A stretch of 64,000 nucleotides of DNA from Ypsolopha sequella (GCA_934047225.1 OW204000.1:10992001-11056000), one strand, 5' to 3'. Counted from the stretch's first letter, positions 46,231-56,290 are shown. The notes: generated from the letters alone by a model not told the origin. Numbers and translations are program-made.

Positions 46231-46624
46231 AGTAGTTTATGCTACAAGGGCCAAAAGGAATAAATTACGAGGACGATTTAAAACACGAGCGTAGCGAGTG
46301 TTTTAAACGTAGCCGAGTAATTTATTGCTTTTACGCCCGTGTATCATACTACGTTTTTCAATGCATAGTGTGAGGAAATGAAAACAAATATAATCTTGCG
46401 AACTTTAAATTGTAATTGGCTCAAAAGGATTGTATCCAGAGCCGTTAAACAGTGGAAAAAAAAGTATAACATCTATGGTACACAGGAAAGTCTGCAGGTT
46501 AGCCAACCATTGTAAATAAATAAAAAAAATATATAATAATAAAGCCCTAGGGCAAAATAATCGACTTTTTGTTCGGTTTTGATGCATAAAAAGTGGGCCT
46601 TTACGAGCACATGCATTGAAAATA
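46231..46624 (-). mobile_element. Repeat family H, copy 3, complete
   Basis: It runs from GTAGTTTATGCTAC to ATGCATTGAAAAT, the reverse of 24909-25293. It has the internal hairpin TTTAAAACACGAGCGTAGCG with its complement. Just to the right, TTATTCGACTGACGACGACC resembles a family D core. Confidence 0.75.
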
Positions 46625-47033
46625 AATTTATTCGACTGACGACGACCACACTGGTCGAAATATCCACACCTCGAAAATGATTAATACTTGTTTTTAATTC
46701 TTATTATAACGTATTTACATAAATTTGTATTTATTGAATTATTATCATAAAGAACTCTCAAATATTTGGGCATCCAATTTAGGTGTGATTATGATACCTA
46801 TATAATTTAGATGTCATATAACCTATAGATTAGTGAAAACGGGCATGAGCAATCGTGGACCTAATATTGGTGCATAATTCAGTAGCTTATGTATATATAA
46901 TACTTATGTATATATAATAATACTTATGTATATAATCACTACAAAGTTCTAACGCACAAGAAATGGTACCCTTACAGAATCCATCTTCTTTTGTCGTGTG
47001 GTTAAAGGCCATTGTTACAAATTTGATCAAACC
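46625..47033. other. AT-rich DNA with a possible family D scrap
   Basis: ATTCGACTGACGACGACC and GAAATATCCACACCTCGAAA at 46630-46676 weakly resemble family D. ATACTTATGTATATATAATA is tandemly repeated near 46890-46935. No gene. Confidence 0.4.
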
Positions 47034-47341
47034 TTAACACGTTGAAGGACAGAGATTGCCTTCATACAAGTCGTATTGTGACACATGGTAGTAGAGAGGA
47101 AGGCGAAAGGGGAAACGGACATTTAGGCCCATTGGTTCGACAGTAGATCTCGTTTGAATTTTCACTTTGTGACACAATAAACAACACTTGTACTGGTTTG
47201 TAGAGAAATCTCGACGCTGCTTGCCGTTCTGGCACAATTCTACAGGAAATTGATGACGCCATACGGCGTCGTGTTCAAATTAGTATATCTAAAAGTACGC
47301 TGTAGGACGCTGTCCAGCGTCTCTGTCCTTCAACGTGTTAA
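47034..47341 (-). mobile_element. Internally deleted piggyBac-like element
   Basis: TTAA flanks both ends. The 17-bp terminal inverted repeats are perfect: CACGTTGAAGGACAGAG and its complement. TTAA target duplications with short repeats starting CA or CC define piggyBac-type transposons. Only 300 bp remain, and the interior carries a minus-strand remnant resembling the cysteine-rich end of a transposase. It cannot be autonomous. Confidence 0.75.
47038..47237 (-). pseudogene. Remnant of piggyBac-like transposase C-terminal cysteine-rich domain
   Basis: One minus-strand frame contains a C-x2-C pair in the word YKCCLLCHKVKIQTRS. It continues to a YYHVSQYD segment and ends in a stop formed by the TAA of the flanking TTAA. 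A second frame supplies additional cysteines (IYCRTNGPKCPF), so at least one frameshift is likely. Known piggyBac transposases end in a zinc-binding cysteine-rich domain that recognises the terminal repeats, with a C-x2-C start and a late Tyr-His. The DDD catalytic domain is gone. Without the TTAA-flanked ends the assignment would be weak. Confidence 0.45.
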
Positions 47342-47588
47342 GAATAGCATGATATATCTATTTACTGATCCTAAAAGCGCCCAGAACCAAATGCTGGAGA
47401 TCTAGACAACTGTAACAAAAAATAAGATCTGATTTCTGATCCAGAATGTGCAAATTGGAGAACTTAAATTAGGTAGCAATATGTGTACGTAGCTAACAAT
47501 GAATCAATTAATGTCACAGAAAGAGACAACAATAGCCTTCCGAACGAGGCTCTGCCTGCGTTGAAGGAGATTTGGCAGTTTGGATTGT

Positions 47589-47738
47589 GTCGATTGTAAC
47601 ACGATTCAACTTATTTGACAGGACTAAACTTAATTGAAGCGTTCTGTCTTTTTCTTCCTGTATCGAAAAAACAAAGACAGGACGCTCAAAATAAGGTTTG
47701 TCCTGTCAAATAAGTTATGTTGAGTCGCGCCGATTATC
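47589..47738. mobile_element. Palindromic MITE family G, copy 2
   Basis: CAACTTATTTGACAGGACTA and GAAGCGTTCTGTCTTTTTC pair with GACAAAGACAGGACGC and GTCCTGTCAAATAAGTTATG. Nearly the whole element folds back around TTCCTGTATCG. Confidence 0.75.
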
Positions 47739-47919
47739 CGACTTGTTTAATTCAGTTTAACCATTATCCGACTTGTTTAACTCAGCTTTCTTCATTAAAG
47801 ACCAAAACTACGTATTTTTTTGTTTGAGAAAACCTTCTTGTTAGCAGTGAAAACTGCATCAAAAGCAGTTCTTAAGTTATGCTATAAGGTGACAGTAACA
47901 ATTAAATCAGGTAAATATA

Positions 47920-48155
47920 CTGGGTGTTGAGATTAAGTTGCAGAAGCCGGAAACTGTCGATAGTACTCGTCCATACAAACAACTTTTACTATAGATCCAA
48001 CCCTTGGATTACGAAAAAAAAATCAGCTGTTCCATAAACCGACCAAAATATATGAAGCAGAATTTTTTTTCTCAATTATTTTTTAAGGAATTTTGTTCGT
48101 TTGTATGAGTACTATCGCCAGTTTTCGGCTTCCGCAACTTCATCTTAACACCCTG
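47920..48155. mobile_element. MITE family T with mariner-like ends, copy 1
   Basis: CTGGGTGTTGAGATTAAGTT and GCAGAAGCCGGAAACTGTCG on the left are mirrored by CGCCAGTTTTCGGCTTCCGC and AACTTCATCTTAACACCCTG on the right. TA flanks both ends. The arms are about 65 bp and the element 236 bp. Copy 2 is at 53265-53492. Confidence 0.8.
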
Positions 48156-48459
48156 TATAGAAAAGAAGATAGAGAAGAGAAGAAGGTTTCTAAAACAAAC
48201 ACTACACTTTGTACGTCTATGGATACGGCAAAGACTATGACGCATTTCACTTAGCCCCGATACCACGAAGTGTAATTAAGTTGGCGAGGTGTTAATTAAG
48301 GAAAGCGCTCGGACACCTCGGCGGAGCCGATTAATTGCGTTTACTTTTCTTTTATTAATGTTTACTTTGCCCTTCTTTATTTACTAAGAAAATTTATTGT
48401 GACGGTTCTGACAAATTAGCTCGACGTGGCTATTTAATGCTACGCCACACCGTAGTACG

Positions 48460-48835
48460 CGTGCGTATGTTCCTGACAAGTTTACCGTTTTCTTGCTTCG
48501 CGGTTGCTACGGTCCTGTCAAGTTTTCAGTTTTCTTGATACGCAGTTGCTACGTTCCTGTCAAGTTTTCCGTTTTCTTGATACGCAGTTGCTACGTTCCT
48601 GTCAAGTTTTCCGTTTTCTTGATACGCAGTTGCTACGTTCCTGTCAAGTTTTCCGTTTTCTTGATACGCAGTTGCTACGTTCCTGTCAAGTTTTCCGTTT
48701 TCTTGCTTCGCGGTTGCTACGTTCCTGCTAAGTTTTTTGTTTTATTGCTGCGTGGTTGCTACGTTCCTGCTAAGTTTTTTGTTTTATTGCTGCGTGGTTG
48801 CTACGTTCCTTCCGTTTTCTTGCTTCGCGGTTGCA
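48460..48835. repeat. 42-bp minisatellite, about 8-9 units
   Basis: The unit is GTTGCTACGTTCCTGTCAAG followed by TTTTCCGTTTTCTTGATACGCA. Four central units are nearly identical. The flanking ones change CTTGATACGCA to CTTGCTTCGCG, and two right-hand units share GCTAAGTTTTTTGTTTTATT and CTGCGTG. The last unit has an internal deletion. As 42 is a multiple of three, a long open frame with a 14-residue period runs through it, but nothing indicates a protein. Confidence 0.9.
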
Positions 48836-49329
48836 TGCATAAATTTAAACTCGGGCAGTGCATGTTTTAAAGAATTTTTAGGTATATTTCGTTTAATCGT
48901 AATTCCCATCATTGCTAATATTTATTATTAACACAAAATTTGAATTTTTAACTTTGGGAAATATATTTTTATAATTAAGAGTTTTAATGAATATGGTTTC
49001 AGTAGTCAATTTACAACCTGTAAACGACTAACTTACATTAAGAGGCGTCATCACGCGCAAACCTTCATACAAACGTTTGGTGACTATGGAATATTATTAT
49101 AATATTTTATACTCAGTCCATTAAACTTATCTAGATCTATGTTTAAGTCGAGCTAAAAATCGTTCAATTTGAATAATGTATTAACAACAAACCACTAAAA
49201 TACGTTAATTTAACGGTTTTTTACAAAGTGAAGCCGAATATGCTTTTATTGTTTTAGATAACATCAAAAAATTAATACGAGTCAAACATCGAAAATGATA
49301 AAATATAATATTTGAAAACGTCCACAGTC
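48836..49329. other. AT-rich non-coding DNA
   Basis: One TTAAGAGGCGTCATCACG word at 49039 resembles a TTAA MITE tip without a partner. Nothing else was recognised. Confidence 0.4.
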
Positions 49330-49700
49330 TTGCCAAAATCAGGTTTCTCCTGAAACAAGTTTTCAATTTTGCAGGCGCGACGAAATCGGCACGATCTGGG
49401 GGCACGGCAGTGCCCCCGCAAAGTCTCGCAGAAAATACGCGGAACGGCCGTACCATCCTTTTCTCGAAGCAACTCACGGCACTTTCAACCCCCCTGTATC
49501 TTCGTTGTGGGTGAAGCTAGAAGTCTGAAATTTCAGGAATCAAGAGTACTTACTGATCCTACTTCTGACCCCAAATTACAACTTTGTACCTATATTCGAT
49601 TACGAAATATCTCAAGTCAAAGTTCCCTTATTTTGTCACTGACTGACTGACACATCATCAAAAGTCTAAAGGTGTTCTAGGAGGTCTACAAACTTGAAAG
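49330..49700. repeat. Probable interspersed repeat with a short GC hairpin
   Basis: A perfect hairpin, GGGGGCACGGCAGTGCCCCC, lies near 49398. It is followed by CTTTTCTCGAAGCAACTCAC and ACCCCCCTGTATCTTCG, wording I associate with lepidopteran repeats. There is no second copy in this window, so the limits are approximate. Confidence 0.4.
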
Positions 49701-49927
49701 TTTGCATGCGGTTAGTGTTAAGTGTACATTGCAACAAAAAAATATAAAAATGTTATTTGCGGTTGGTAATTTAATATTTCCATACAAAGTCTATACAAAA
49801 TGTATGTTTCCAGCTGCATCTATAAATTTGTATGACACTAGATGACGTTGGTGGTATGCTGCTTTGCATTAAAGACGCCTAAAACGAAAAATTCTACGTT
49901 AAAGTAAAAGTGCGAAAACTAAAAAAT

Positions 49928-51155
49928 AAAACCGGTCTCGTGCATAAAGAGTTCCGTACCCCTACACAATACGGGTACGGAACCCTAAAAGTAAATAACA
50001 ACAATAAAGATGCCATAGCAACATTAAGGCGACAAAATACAAAGCGATAAAACGGTAGCGCCTGACAAACAATTCGGTACCTTTTTAGTACGGAACCCAA
50101 ATTTTCATTATTTTACTTTAAAGTATTTACTACAGACTGCCCAAAGTTTAAACTTTTACTTGTATGTCTGATTACCGTTCTAAAGATAGAGCCTTTGTTA
50201 TAATAATCTGTTCCTTGGGTAAGGCACCCTAAAAAGGGTGGTTTATAATGTTCCACACACTCACAATATTAGTCTATTTAAGAAGAAAATATCAACATTT
50301 CGTAATTAAGTCACTAAAAAAACGGTAGTTTGCGAATCCGACTCGCGCATAAACGGTTCCGTACCCCTACACAATACGGGTATGGAACCCTAAAAGTAAA
50401 TTGCAACAACATAGATGCCATAGCACCATCAAGGCGACAAAAAACAAAGCGATAAAACGGTAGCACCTGACAAACAATTCGGTACCTTTTTAAGAAGGAA
50501 CCCTAATTTTTATCATTTCTTATTTTACTTTAAAGTAGTCTGCCTAAATTTTCAACTTGTATGTATAACCGCTCTAACGATAGAGCCTTTGTTATAATAA
50601 TTTGTGCTTTGGGTAAGGAACCCTAAAACACATTTAGTCTATTTAAGAAGATAAATATCAACATTTCGTAATTAAGTCGCTATTAAACCGGCTAAGTGCA
50701 AGTCAGACTCGCTCACGAAGGGTTCCGTACTACCATCACACAATATGGGTACAAAACCCCAAATCATTATGGTAAATACCAGCAATAAAGATGACATAGC
50801 AACATCAAGGCGACAAAAAACAAGGCGCTAAAATGGTAGCGCCTGACAAAAAAATCTGCACCTTTTGAATACGGAACTCTAATATATGCCCAAATTGTTG
50901 TATTATAAAGATAGAGCTGAAACAAATAACATCGAATAATTGGACCCCCCTTGGATTTCCATTTATTGAACTTTTTATGCTGTGATAGGGGCCATATTAT
51001 TATTTGCCGTGATAGAGGACAATGTAACATATATTATGTGAAAATATTTACGCGCTACCTATAACGGCTGAAGCTGTAGACCCATGTGATAGATGGATAG
51101 ACAGCGGAGGATTAGTAATAGGGTCACGGAACCTAATGATACGGAACCCTAAAAA
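49928..51155. repeat. Locally amplified lepidopteran 'GGTTCCGTA' repeat, three tandem units
   Basis: Units start near 49928, 50316 and 50683 (about 390 and 367 bp apart). Each carries AACCGG-type wording, GGTTCCGTACCCCTACACAA, a GGCGACAAAA block, GCGCCTGACAAACAATTCGG and, in the first two, a CTTTGTTATAATAAT block. Unit 3 is cut short. The right end (50935-51155) has a distinct terminal part with AGTAATAGGGTCACGGAACC, normally the other end of this repeat. The array therefore looks like one element with an internal triplication. Confidence 0.7.
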
Positions 51156-51491
51156 TCAAGGTAAAAGGTAATTTATCAAGTAAAGCTTTAAATATATTAA
51201 AGAAAAAATAAAGCGGCTAATGTTGTTTTATTTGTATATGCATCCTCTATGATGTAGGTATATTGAAATGTCTATGTACTCGTGTGTCATTCAAAAAAGA
51301 CGGGGTTTAGCTCATTATTCTGAGAGGTTTAGACATAATAATGTACTCTGTGGTTTAGACTGATAAGCCTGCCTTTCACTTCATGGTCAAAAGAAATTTT
51401 AACCTGCCTGTTGCATTTAATTGTGGATAATAGTAATAATAAACTACAGTAAAATTTAATATTGCAATGGAACCTGAAATATTGTACATAA
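51156..51491. other. AT-rich DNA upstream of the OTU remnant
   Basis: No promoter-like or coding features were recognised. A stop codon (TAA) directly precedes the ATG at 51492. Confidence 0.4.
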
Positions 51492-52072
51492 ATGAAAATC
51501 CTTGACCTAGTTGTCCCTATACCTGGAGATGGTTCATCTTTGTTCCATTCTTTGTCATTCTCTATGTATGGGAACATTGAGTCGTCATATGACATTAGGT
51601 GTGCGGTAGTCGAGTATGTGGTAGCGCATTGGGATGAAATGCAACTTTATACGTGTGACGAGCGTGGAGACACATGTACTCGACAGCAATGATGAAAATT
51701 ACCACCTACGGTTCCGTATCCGAACTTATGGCAGCCACCGCTTTGTATCCATTTACGTTCGAGGTTTACGAAAATGGCCGTTTGAGAGGATCATTCGGTG
51801 GCGATCCTGGGATGCCAGTGAAACGTTTACGATTCTCTGGTAGTTTCTTAGGTGGTCATTATGAAATACTCCTTCCCGATACTAGTTTCTCAGGAGTATG
51901 TCCTAATGATCAGTTAAAGGGAGTGGGTTTTAAGAAAATCCGCAGCTGACGTGCAAGAAATATTACCCGAGAAGAAAAAAAGGAGGACTACCTACAAAAA
52001 GAAATGAGATCCCATCAAAAACATAAAATGTACAAAAATGGCAAGTCTCGCAACGCAATCCTTCCACCGTAA
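51492..52072 (+). pseudogene. Broken OTU-type cysteine protease domain, probably from a transposable element
   Basis: The first frame (51492-51692) carries GDGSSLFHSLSF and a following IRCAVVEYVVAHWDEM helix. After a frameshift near 51655-51675 the second frame (51674-51949) carries TYGSVSELMAA, FTFEVYENG, VKRLRFSG and GGHYEILLP. This order is that of OTU peptidases: Asp-Gly-x-Cys-Leu-Phe, helix, Tyr-Gly-x3-Glu-Leu, then Gly-His-Tyr with the catalytic His. Here the catalytic Cys position is Ser, so activity would be lost. After the TGA at 51947-51949 the same frame runs 40 more codons, rich in Lys and Glu, to 52070-52072. OTU domains are cellular deubiquitinases and also occur in animal transposons, including Helitron-type ones; no helicase is present here. 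No introns were seen. Confidence 0.7.
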
Positions 52073-52630
52073 AAAGCTGTGAGATCTTATGTAAAGCCAA
52101 GTCTGCTATTTTAGTTTTTACTGAAGCACCTTTTCATTTAAGTTAGTATGGGAGCACCTATTTAACAAATTTATCATTAATTGTTTCCTATTTAGTTACC
52201 TACCAACATTAAGTGACTGTATTAATATTAGTCATCTTTATTTCCTAATAAAATATGGTGACTTTGCAATCGCAGAGCACAAATAAAGCACTGATGCGTA
52301 AAAATATCTTCTCAAATCGCTAATAAATTGGTATTAGGTAGCTGATATGTTGTATATGTTGCTGTGCGATTGCGAAGTCACTATATTTTATTAGGAAATA
52401 AAGATGACTTATATTAATACAGTCACTTAATGTTGGTAGGTAACTAAATAGGAAACAATTAATGATAAATTTGTTAAATAGGTGCTCCCATACTAACTTA
52501 AATGAAAAGGTGCTTCAGTAAAAACTAAAATAGCAGACTTGGCTTTACATAAGATCTCACAGCTTTTTACGGTGGAAGGATTGCGTTGCGAGACTTGCCA
52601 TTTTTGTACATTTTATGTTTTTGATGGGAT
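52009..52630. mobile_element. 622-bp snapback palindrome
   Basis: The arms 52009-52279 and 52360-52630 are 271 bp each with few mismatches. The loop is 80 bp. The outer tip is ATCCCATCAAAAACATAAAA. The left arm starts inside the extended reading frame of the OTU remnant. No clear target duplication was found at the edges. No other copy of the arm is in the window. Confidence 0.9.
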
Positions 52631-53010
52631 TGTATTGTCTTTGCAAGTCTCATAGAGCGTGCACCTTATAGCGAAATGAAACAGCATGAAATTTGGCCAC
52701 GCCCACAACTGAGTTGGTCGCGTCATGATGTCTATTCTTAAGGTACAGTCACACTGGATCCCCTAAGGGGTAGGCATACATTAAATATGTCTGTCTGCTA
52801 CTATCCCAGACATTCGCTCTTCCAATAGTCTCGAGTCATACGAGCTCTTGAATTCCGGTGCTTTTAACCTTCTTCAGTATGGCACCAATTTGGTCAGTAT
52901 AAGACATATTATAATAAGAATTAATGAACAGAAAATAAACAAATATTATTAATTGAATCGTCTTTACTTGTAATAGTTATCAATATATACATATAGGTTA
53001 AAATAAGGCA
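52631..53010. other. Non-coding DNA, nothing recognised
   Basis: A partial echo of the palindrome arm, GCAAGTCTCATAGAGCG, lies just outside it at 52642. No gene or family match. Confidence 0.4.
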
Positions 53011-53263
53011 AAATTTAATCCATCGCCCCCGAAGTCATACTGGAGACTCGATTAGTGATCAGGAACAAGGTTTAATGACCCTTTTAAAAACAATTGTTTG
53101 TACGAACTGGACCAGTTCAAATACAATTAATACCTATATTTAAATACAGACAGTACGAGAGCAAAAACATTTTTTTTTCGAAGTTTACCTGAAAGTTCAA
53201 TAAACATTGGTCCTGATCACTAACCGAGTCTCCAGTATGAATTTCGGGTGGTTGCTTAAATTT
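53011..53263. mobile_element. MITE family U, longer copy
   Basis: AATTTAATCCATCGCCCCCG and ATACTGGAGACTCGATTAGT on the left are mirrored by AACCGAGTCTCCAGTATGAA and TTTCGGGTGGTTGCTTAAAT on the right. The core word CAGGAACAAGG is shared with 15783-15895. Confidence 0.7.
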
Positions 53264-53264
53264 C

Positions 53265-53492
53265 ATTGAAGTCGAAAACTGGCAATAGTACTAGGCCATA
53301 CGAACTACTTTTCGTTAAAAAAACGAGAAATTGAGAAATACATTGTTTCGTACATTTTGGTCGGATAGCTATGTCACTTTTCTATGGGACAGCTGATATT
53401 TTTGCGATTTGAGGGTTGGCTCCATAGTAAAATTTGTTGGTAATGGACGAGTACTATCGCCAGTTTCCGGCTTCCGTAACTTCATATTAACA
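53265..53492. mobile_element. MITE family T, copy 2, ends eroded
   Basis: TTGAAGTCGAAAACTGGCAA and ATAGTACTAGGCCATACGAA on the left pair with GACGAGTACTATCGCCAG and TTTCCGGCTTCCGTAACTTC on the right, as in 47920-48155. The left tip is lost where it meets family U. Confidence 0.7.
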
Positions 53493-53529
53493 CATACCAA
53501 TACATATATAAATTAAATATACAAAATAA

Positions 53530-53990
53530 CAAAAATTTAAGTTGAATGTGAGATATATTTCGGGCCCTTTCCTGTTCGGCATCAGTCATAATGAAGTTGA
53601 CAAAAAACAGTATACAACGTGTAACAGAAAGGTGTAACCATATTTGAAGAGCTTATTCAGTCAATGGTATAGAACAACTTTTAATATGGAGTCAACCCAG
53701 AAATCTCAAAAAAAAAGTCTGCACTTCCATACATTTCGGCCGAGCGGCATTGCATTTTCCTATGAAGCGGGTAATTTTTTTTTTCGATATGCAGGATTGG
53801 TTCCATAGTAAAAATTCTAAACCATTGCCTGAATTAGCTCTTCAAATATGGTTACACCTTTCTGTTACACCTTGTATAGTAAAAATAAAAATTCTAACCT
53901 CTCGTAGATCCAACCTATTAAAAAGTATGTATTCAAAGAGGCTGTTGGAAACAAGAGGCCAGGAATATATCTCACATTCAATTTTAATTA
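53530..53990. mobile_element. Family D-like element, split by family C
   Basis: TTGAATGTGAGATATATTTC and GGGCCC at 53541-53566 are mirrored by AATATATCTCACATTCAATT at 53963-53982. Between them a complete family C element occupies 53615-53874. The core is partial compared with 37761-37963. Confidence 0.6.
53615..53874. mobile_element. MITE family C, copy 3 (nested)
   Basis: It starts CAACGTGTAACAGAAAGG after TA and ends CCTTTCTGTTACACCTTG before TA. At 260 bp it is the same length as copy 2. It interrupts the family D-like element, so family C moved later at this site. Confidence 0.8.
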
Positions 53991-54639
53991 TATATTATTG
54001 AGTATAAACAAAAATATAAATAGAATTTGCAAAAGTAACCATACAATTTGATACGGCTTAATTAATTAACTTGTGTACCAACTCCCCCAGCAATATCAAG
54101 AGTGGAGCCTAACTATCCACTCCAACTTCCATCAAACACGGACCTCTAAGAAGCGTTAAAACACACAAACAAAATTAAGGTAAGTAAAGCTGAAAACTTG
54201 AAGAAACAAAACTCTTATAACCTTGTTAGACCACAGACTCCGCCACCCATCAGCTAATTAATCCGCTAAGTTTATTTGTGAAAAAGTTTCAACTGAAAGT
54301 AATTTCACGGCGAGCGCTTCGGTCCGAACTTCACACTTAGCTTCTTCGGTAAACACTCATGACGTTTCCTAATTAACGAACGCATTTAGTGGCGGACCAT
54401 CGGGGTGAGGGGGCGGAGGGGTGATAAGTGGCCGAGAGAAAAAGTTGGGAGAGAAAATTCAAGAGATTAACACGAGGGAACGTGCGGTCGAAACGTCTTT
54501 CTTGTTGGTGCTGGCCGCTTGACTATCGATTTCGTAGTTGCATAGGGGTAGATTTTGGAACTCTTACAGCATTAAAATGTCACTAAACTAACTTTTTGAT
54601 GGTTATCAAGTGTAATATATTTTTACATCCGCCTCTCTG
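53991..54639. other. Repeat-free tract with TAATTA words, candidate regulatory DNA
   Basis: CTTAATTAATTAACTTGTGT, CAGCTAATTAATCCGC and CCTAATTAACGAACGC fall within 350 bp, with less AT-rich DNA between. No coding frame or family match. Homeodomain-type binding words are suggestive only. Confidence 0.35.
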
Positions 54640-54760
54640 TTGTTTATTAGTGTTTGACGTCGACAACAAATCTAGAGGTTGTGGGTTGAAATTTCGTAGA
54701 AACACGTTTTGCTTCGGTCTGCTTCGGAAGGCAAGTTAAGTTATGGGTCCATATTTGTGT
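54640..54760 (+). mobile_element. Degraded tRNA-derived SINE
   Basis: AGAGGTTGTGGGTTGAAATT is a decayed anticodon-to-B-box segment. CTGCTTCGGAAGGCAAGTTA follows, matching 38670-38762. Confidence 0.45.
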
Positions 54761-54785
54761 CCAAAATATGACAATTAAACACCAC

Positions 54786-54895
54786 AATACGTGTTATGGT
54801 CGGGAAAGCCGACCAGTTTCAGCAGATTTAGACTGCCTTCATCTGGGCGAGTGGAGACGTTTACGCGACAACGTTACGCCTCACACTGGCCGCCA
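54786..54895 (+). mobile_element. Half copy of the fold-back element at 513-653
   Basis: TACGTGTTATGGTCGGGAAA and CAGCAGATTTAGACTGCCTT match the left arm and core. After GGCGAGTG the sequence changes to GAGACGTTTACGCGACAACG, and no right arm is present. Confidence 0.6.
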
Positions 54896-55135
54896 GTAAA
54901 GTATAATCGTAGTCCATATGTCATTCCAAATTGTCAAACCAGGAGAAATGGTGTTGAAAATGACCTAATTTCAAAAAATATTTTTATCGAGCCAAATTTC
55001 TCCAATCGCGTTTCTGTTTAATAGATCCCTAGAAAAAAATTCCAAAAATAATATTCTATTTTATCAAAATAATATCTTCTTTATTGAAGTAAATATGCAA
55101 GTTCTAAAAAGACGATTTTTTCCGTAGCGCCTTAA
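54896..55135 (+). mobile_element. TTAA-flanked MITE, family A, left-truncated copy
   Basis: It begins AGTAAAGTATAATCGTAGTC and follows the right half of 681-1105 through AATTTCTCCAATCGCGTTTC to GTAGCGCCTTAA. The left TTAA end is absent. Confidence 0.75.
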
Positions 55136-55819
55136 AGCACTTGTCAACATCCTAAGCACGGCAATCGATAAAATTATGAGTGAAAATTCAGATCCTGCCC
55201 AACTTAATTAAGAATTGAAAGTAGTCAGTCAAAAAATATCCAAGTCCAGTGGTTCCTTATTAACATTCCCCTGCTCTTCAGATGAGTAATTGCTTCCTTA
55301 ATTTCGGTCATCCATCTCCAAAATGGGGCAATTTTTTATTCCTTTTGGCTTCTTACGAATGGCAATGTACACCTATATGAAGCTACTGAAAACATGTAAA
55401 GAATTTTTAAGTTAAAGTGGGTTGAAAATCATCTATGATTTTGTGAAGGATCTTTGAATAACATGAATTTTTTGTTATCTAGTCATCGTAGTATTAAAAG
55501 CGTTGCTCTTGTTTGTGAACACTAAGATTTTCGTCTTCACTTTCAGTCAAGTCATCTATAGGCATACGTACAAGTGTAATTGTAATGACTAATAGACCTA
55601 AAAGATAAACTAACTGACCAAGGTTAGACTTTTCTAATAAATTCGCATATCTTGGAATAAATACAAAAAAAGATTAATGTAACATTTTAAAATTGAAGTC
55701 GGGTAAATGACGGATTAAACTAAGCATTTTTAAAGATTAACAAATTGAATTAATTTAGCAACTAATTTAGTTAATTTATGAAACTATATTTTAAATTATA
55801 AAGCCGTTTTAATAGTAGA
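55136..55819. other. AT-rich non-coding DNA, nothing recognised
   Basis: No gene or repeat match was seen. Confidence 0.5.
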
Positions 55820-56290
55820 TTGTTGTACAAGGGAGGTAAGTAATCAATTACATCCGAGTTCGCGAGCGAGGGTGCTTATGGTTTGAGAGTGTAATTGATC
55901 ACTTACACCCGAGTGTACTTTTCATCACTAATGCGAGGAAATAAATCAAAATCATCATTATCACTTGAATTCATCATTTTTTAGGTTAAAAATATATCGC
56001 CAACAAAGTTTTCTACAAGATTTGCGTGGCACTAAACTATCTTTTTCATTTTGTTCTTGCGAATTTATTGCTGGCCAGTGCGATCGTTTTAAAAAGAAAA
56101 CCAATTTATTGTGTCACTTTTCAGCGTCTTGCCCGGGGTCTTGCCTCAAATATGAGGTCTTGTCCAAAAAAAACAAAGAAAGGAGCTCCGTTCGATTTTC
56201 AAATTTATTTACCTCCCTAGGGTTGTAAATCGCATTTACATCCCGCATATCGAGTTAAATACAACTTGTTTTCAGAGCATTAGTAATGAA
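55820..56290 (+). repeat. Distant relative of repeat family H
   Basis: It has the same layout: a TACAAGGG start, an internal inverted pair (GGTAAGTAATCAATTACA with TGTAATTGATCACTTACA), a CCCGAGTGTACTTTTCATCA block corresponding to CCCGTGTATCAT, then GCGAGGAAAT. A 3' CATTAGTAATGAAAA word corresponds to the family's ATGCATTGAAAA end. Direct sequence identity is low. Confidence 0.4.

Noticed and set aside
48460..48835. CRISPR-like array
   Set aside because: Units are contiguous tandem repeats without unique spacers, in an animal genome.
48493..48870. 125-codon repeat protein frame
   Set aside because: A 42-bp tandem repeat automatically keeps a frame open. There is no ATG start, signal peptide or flanking coding signal.
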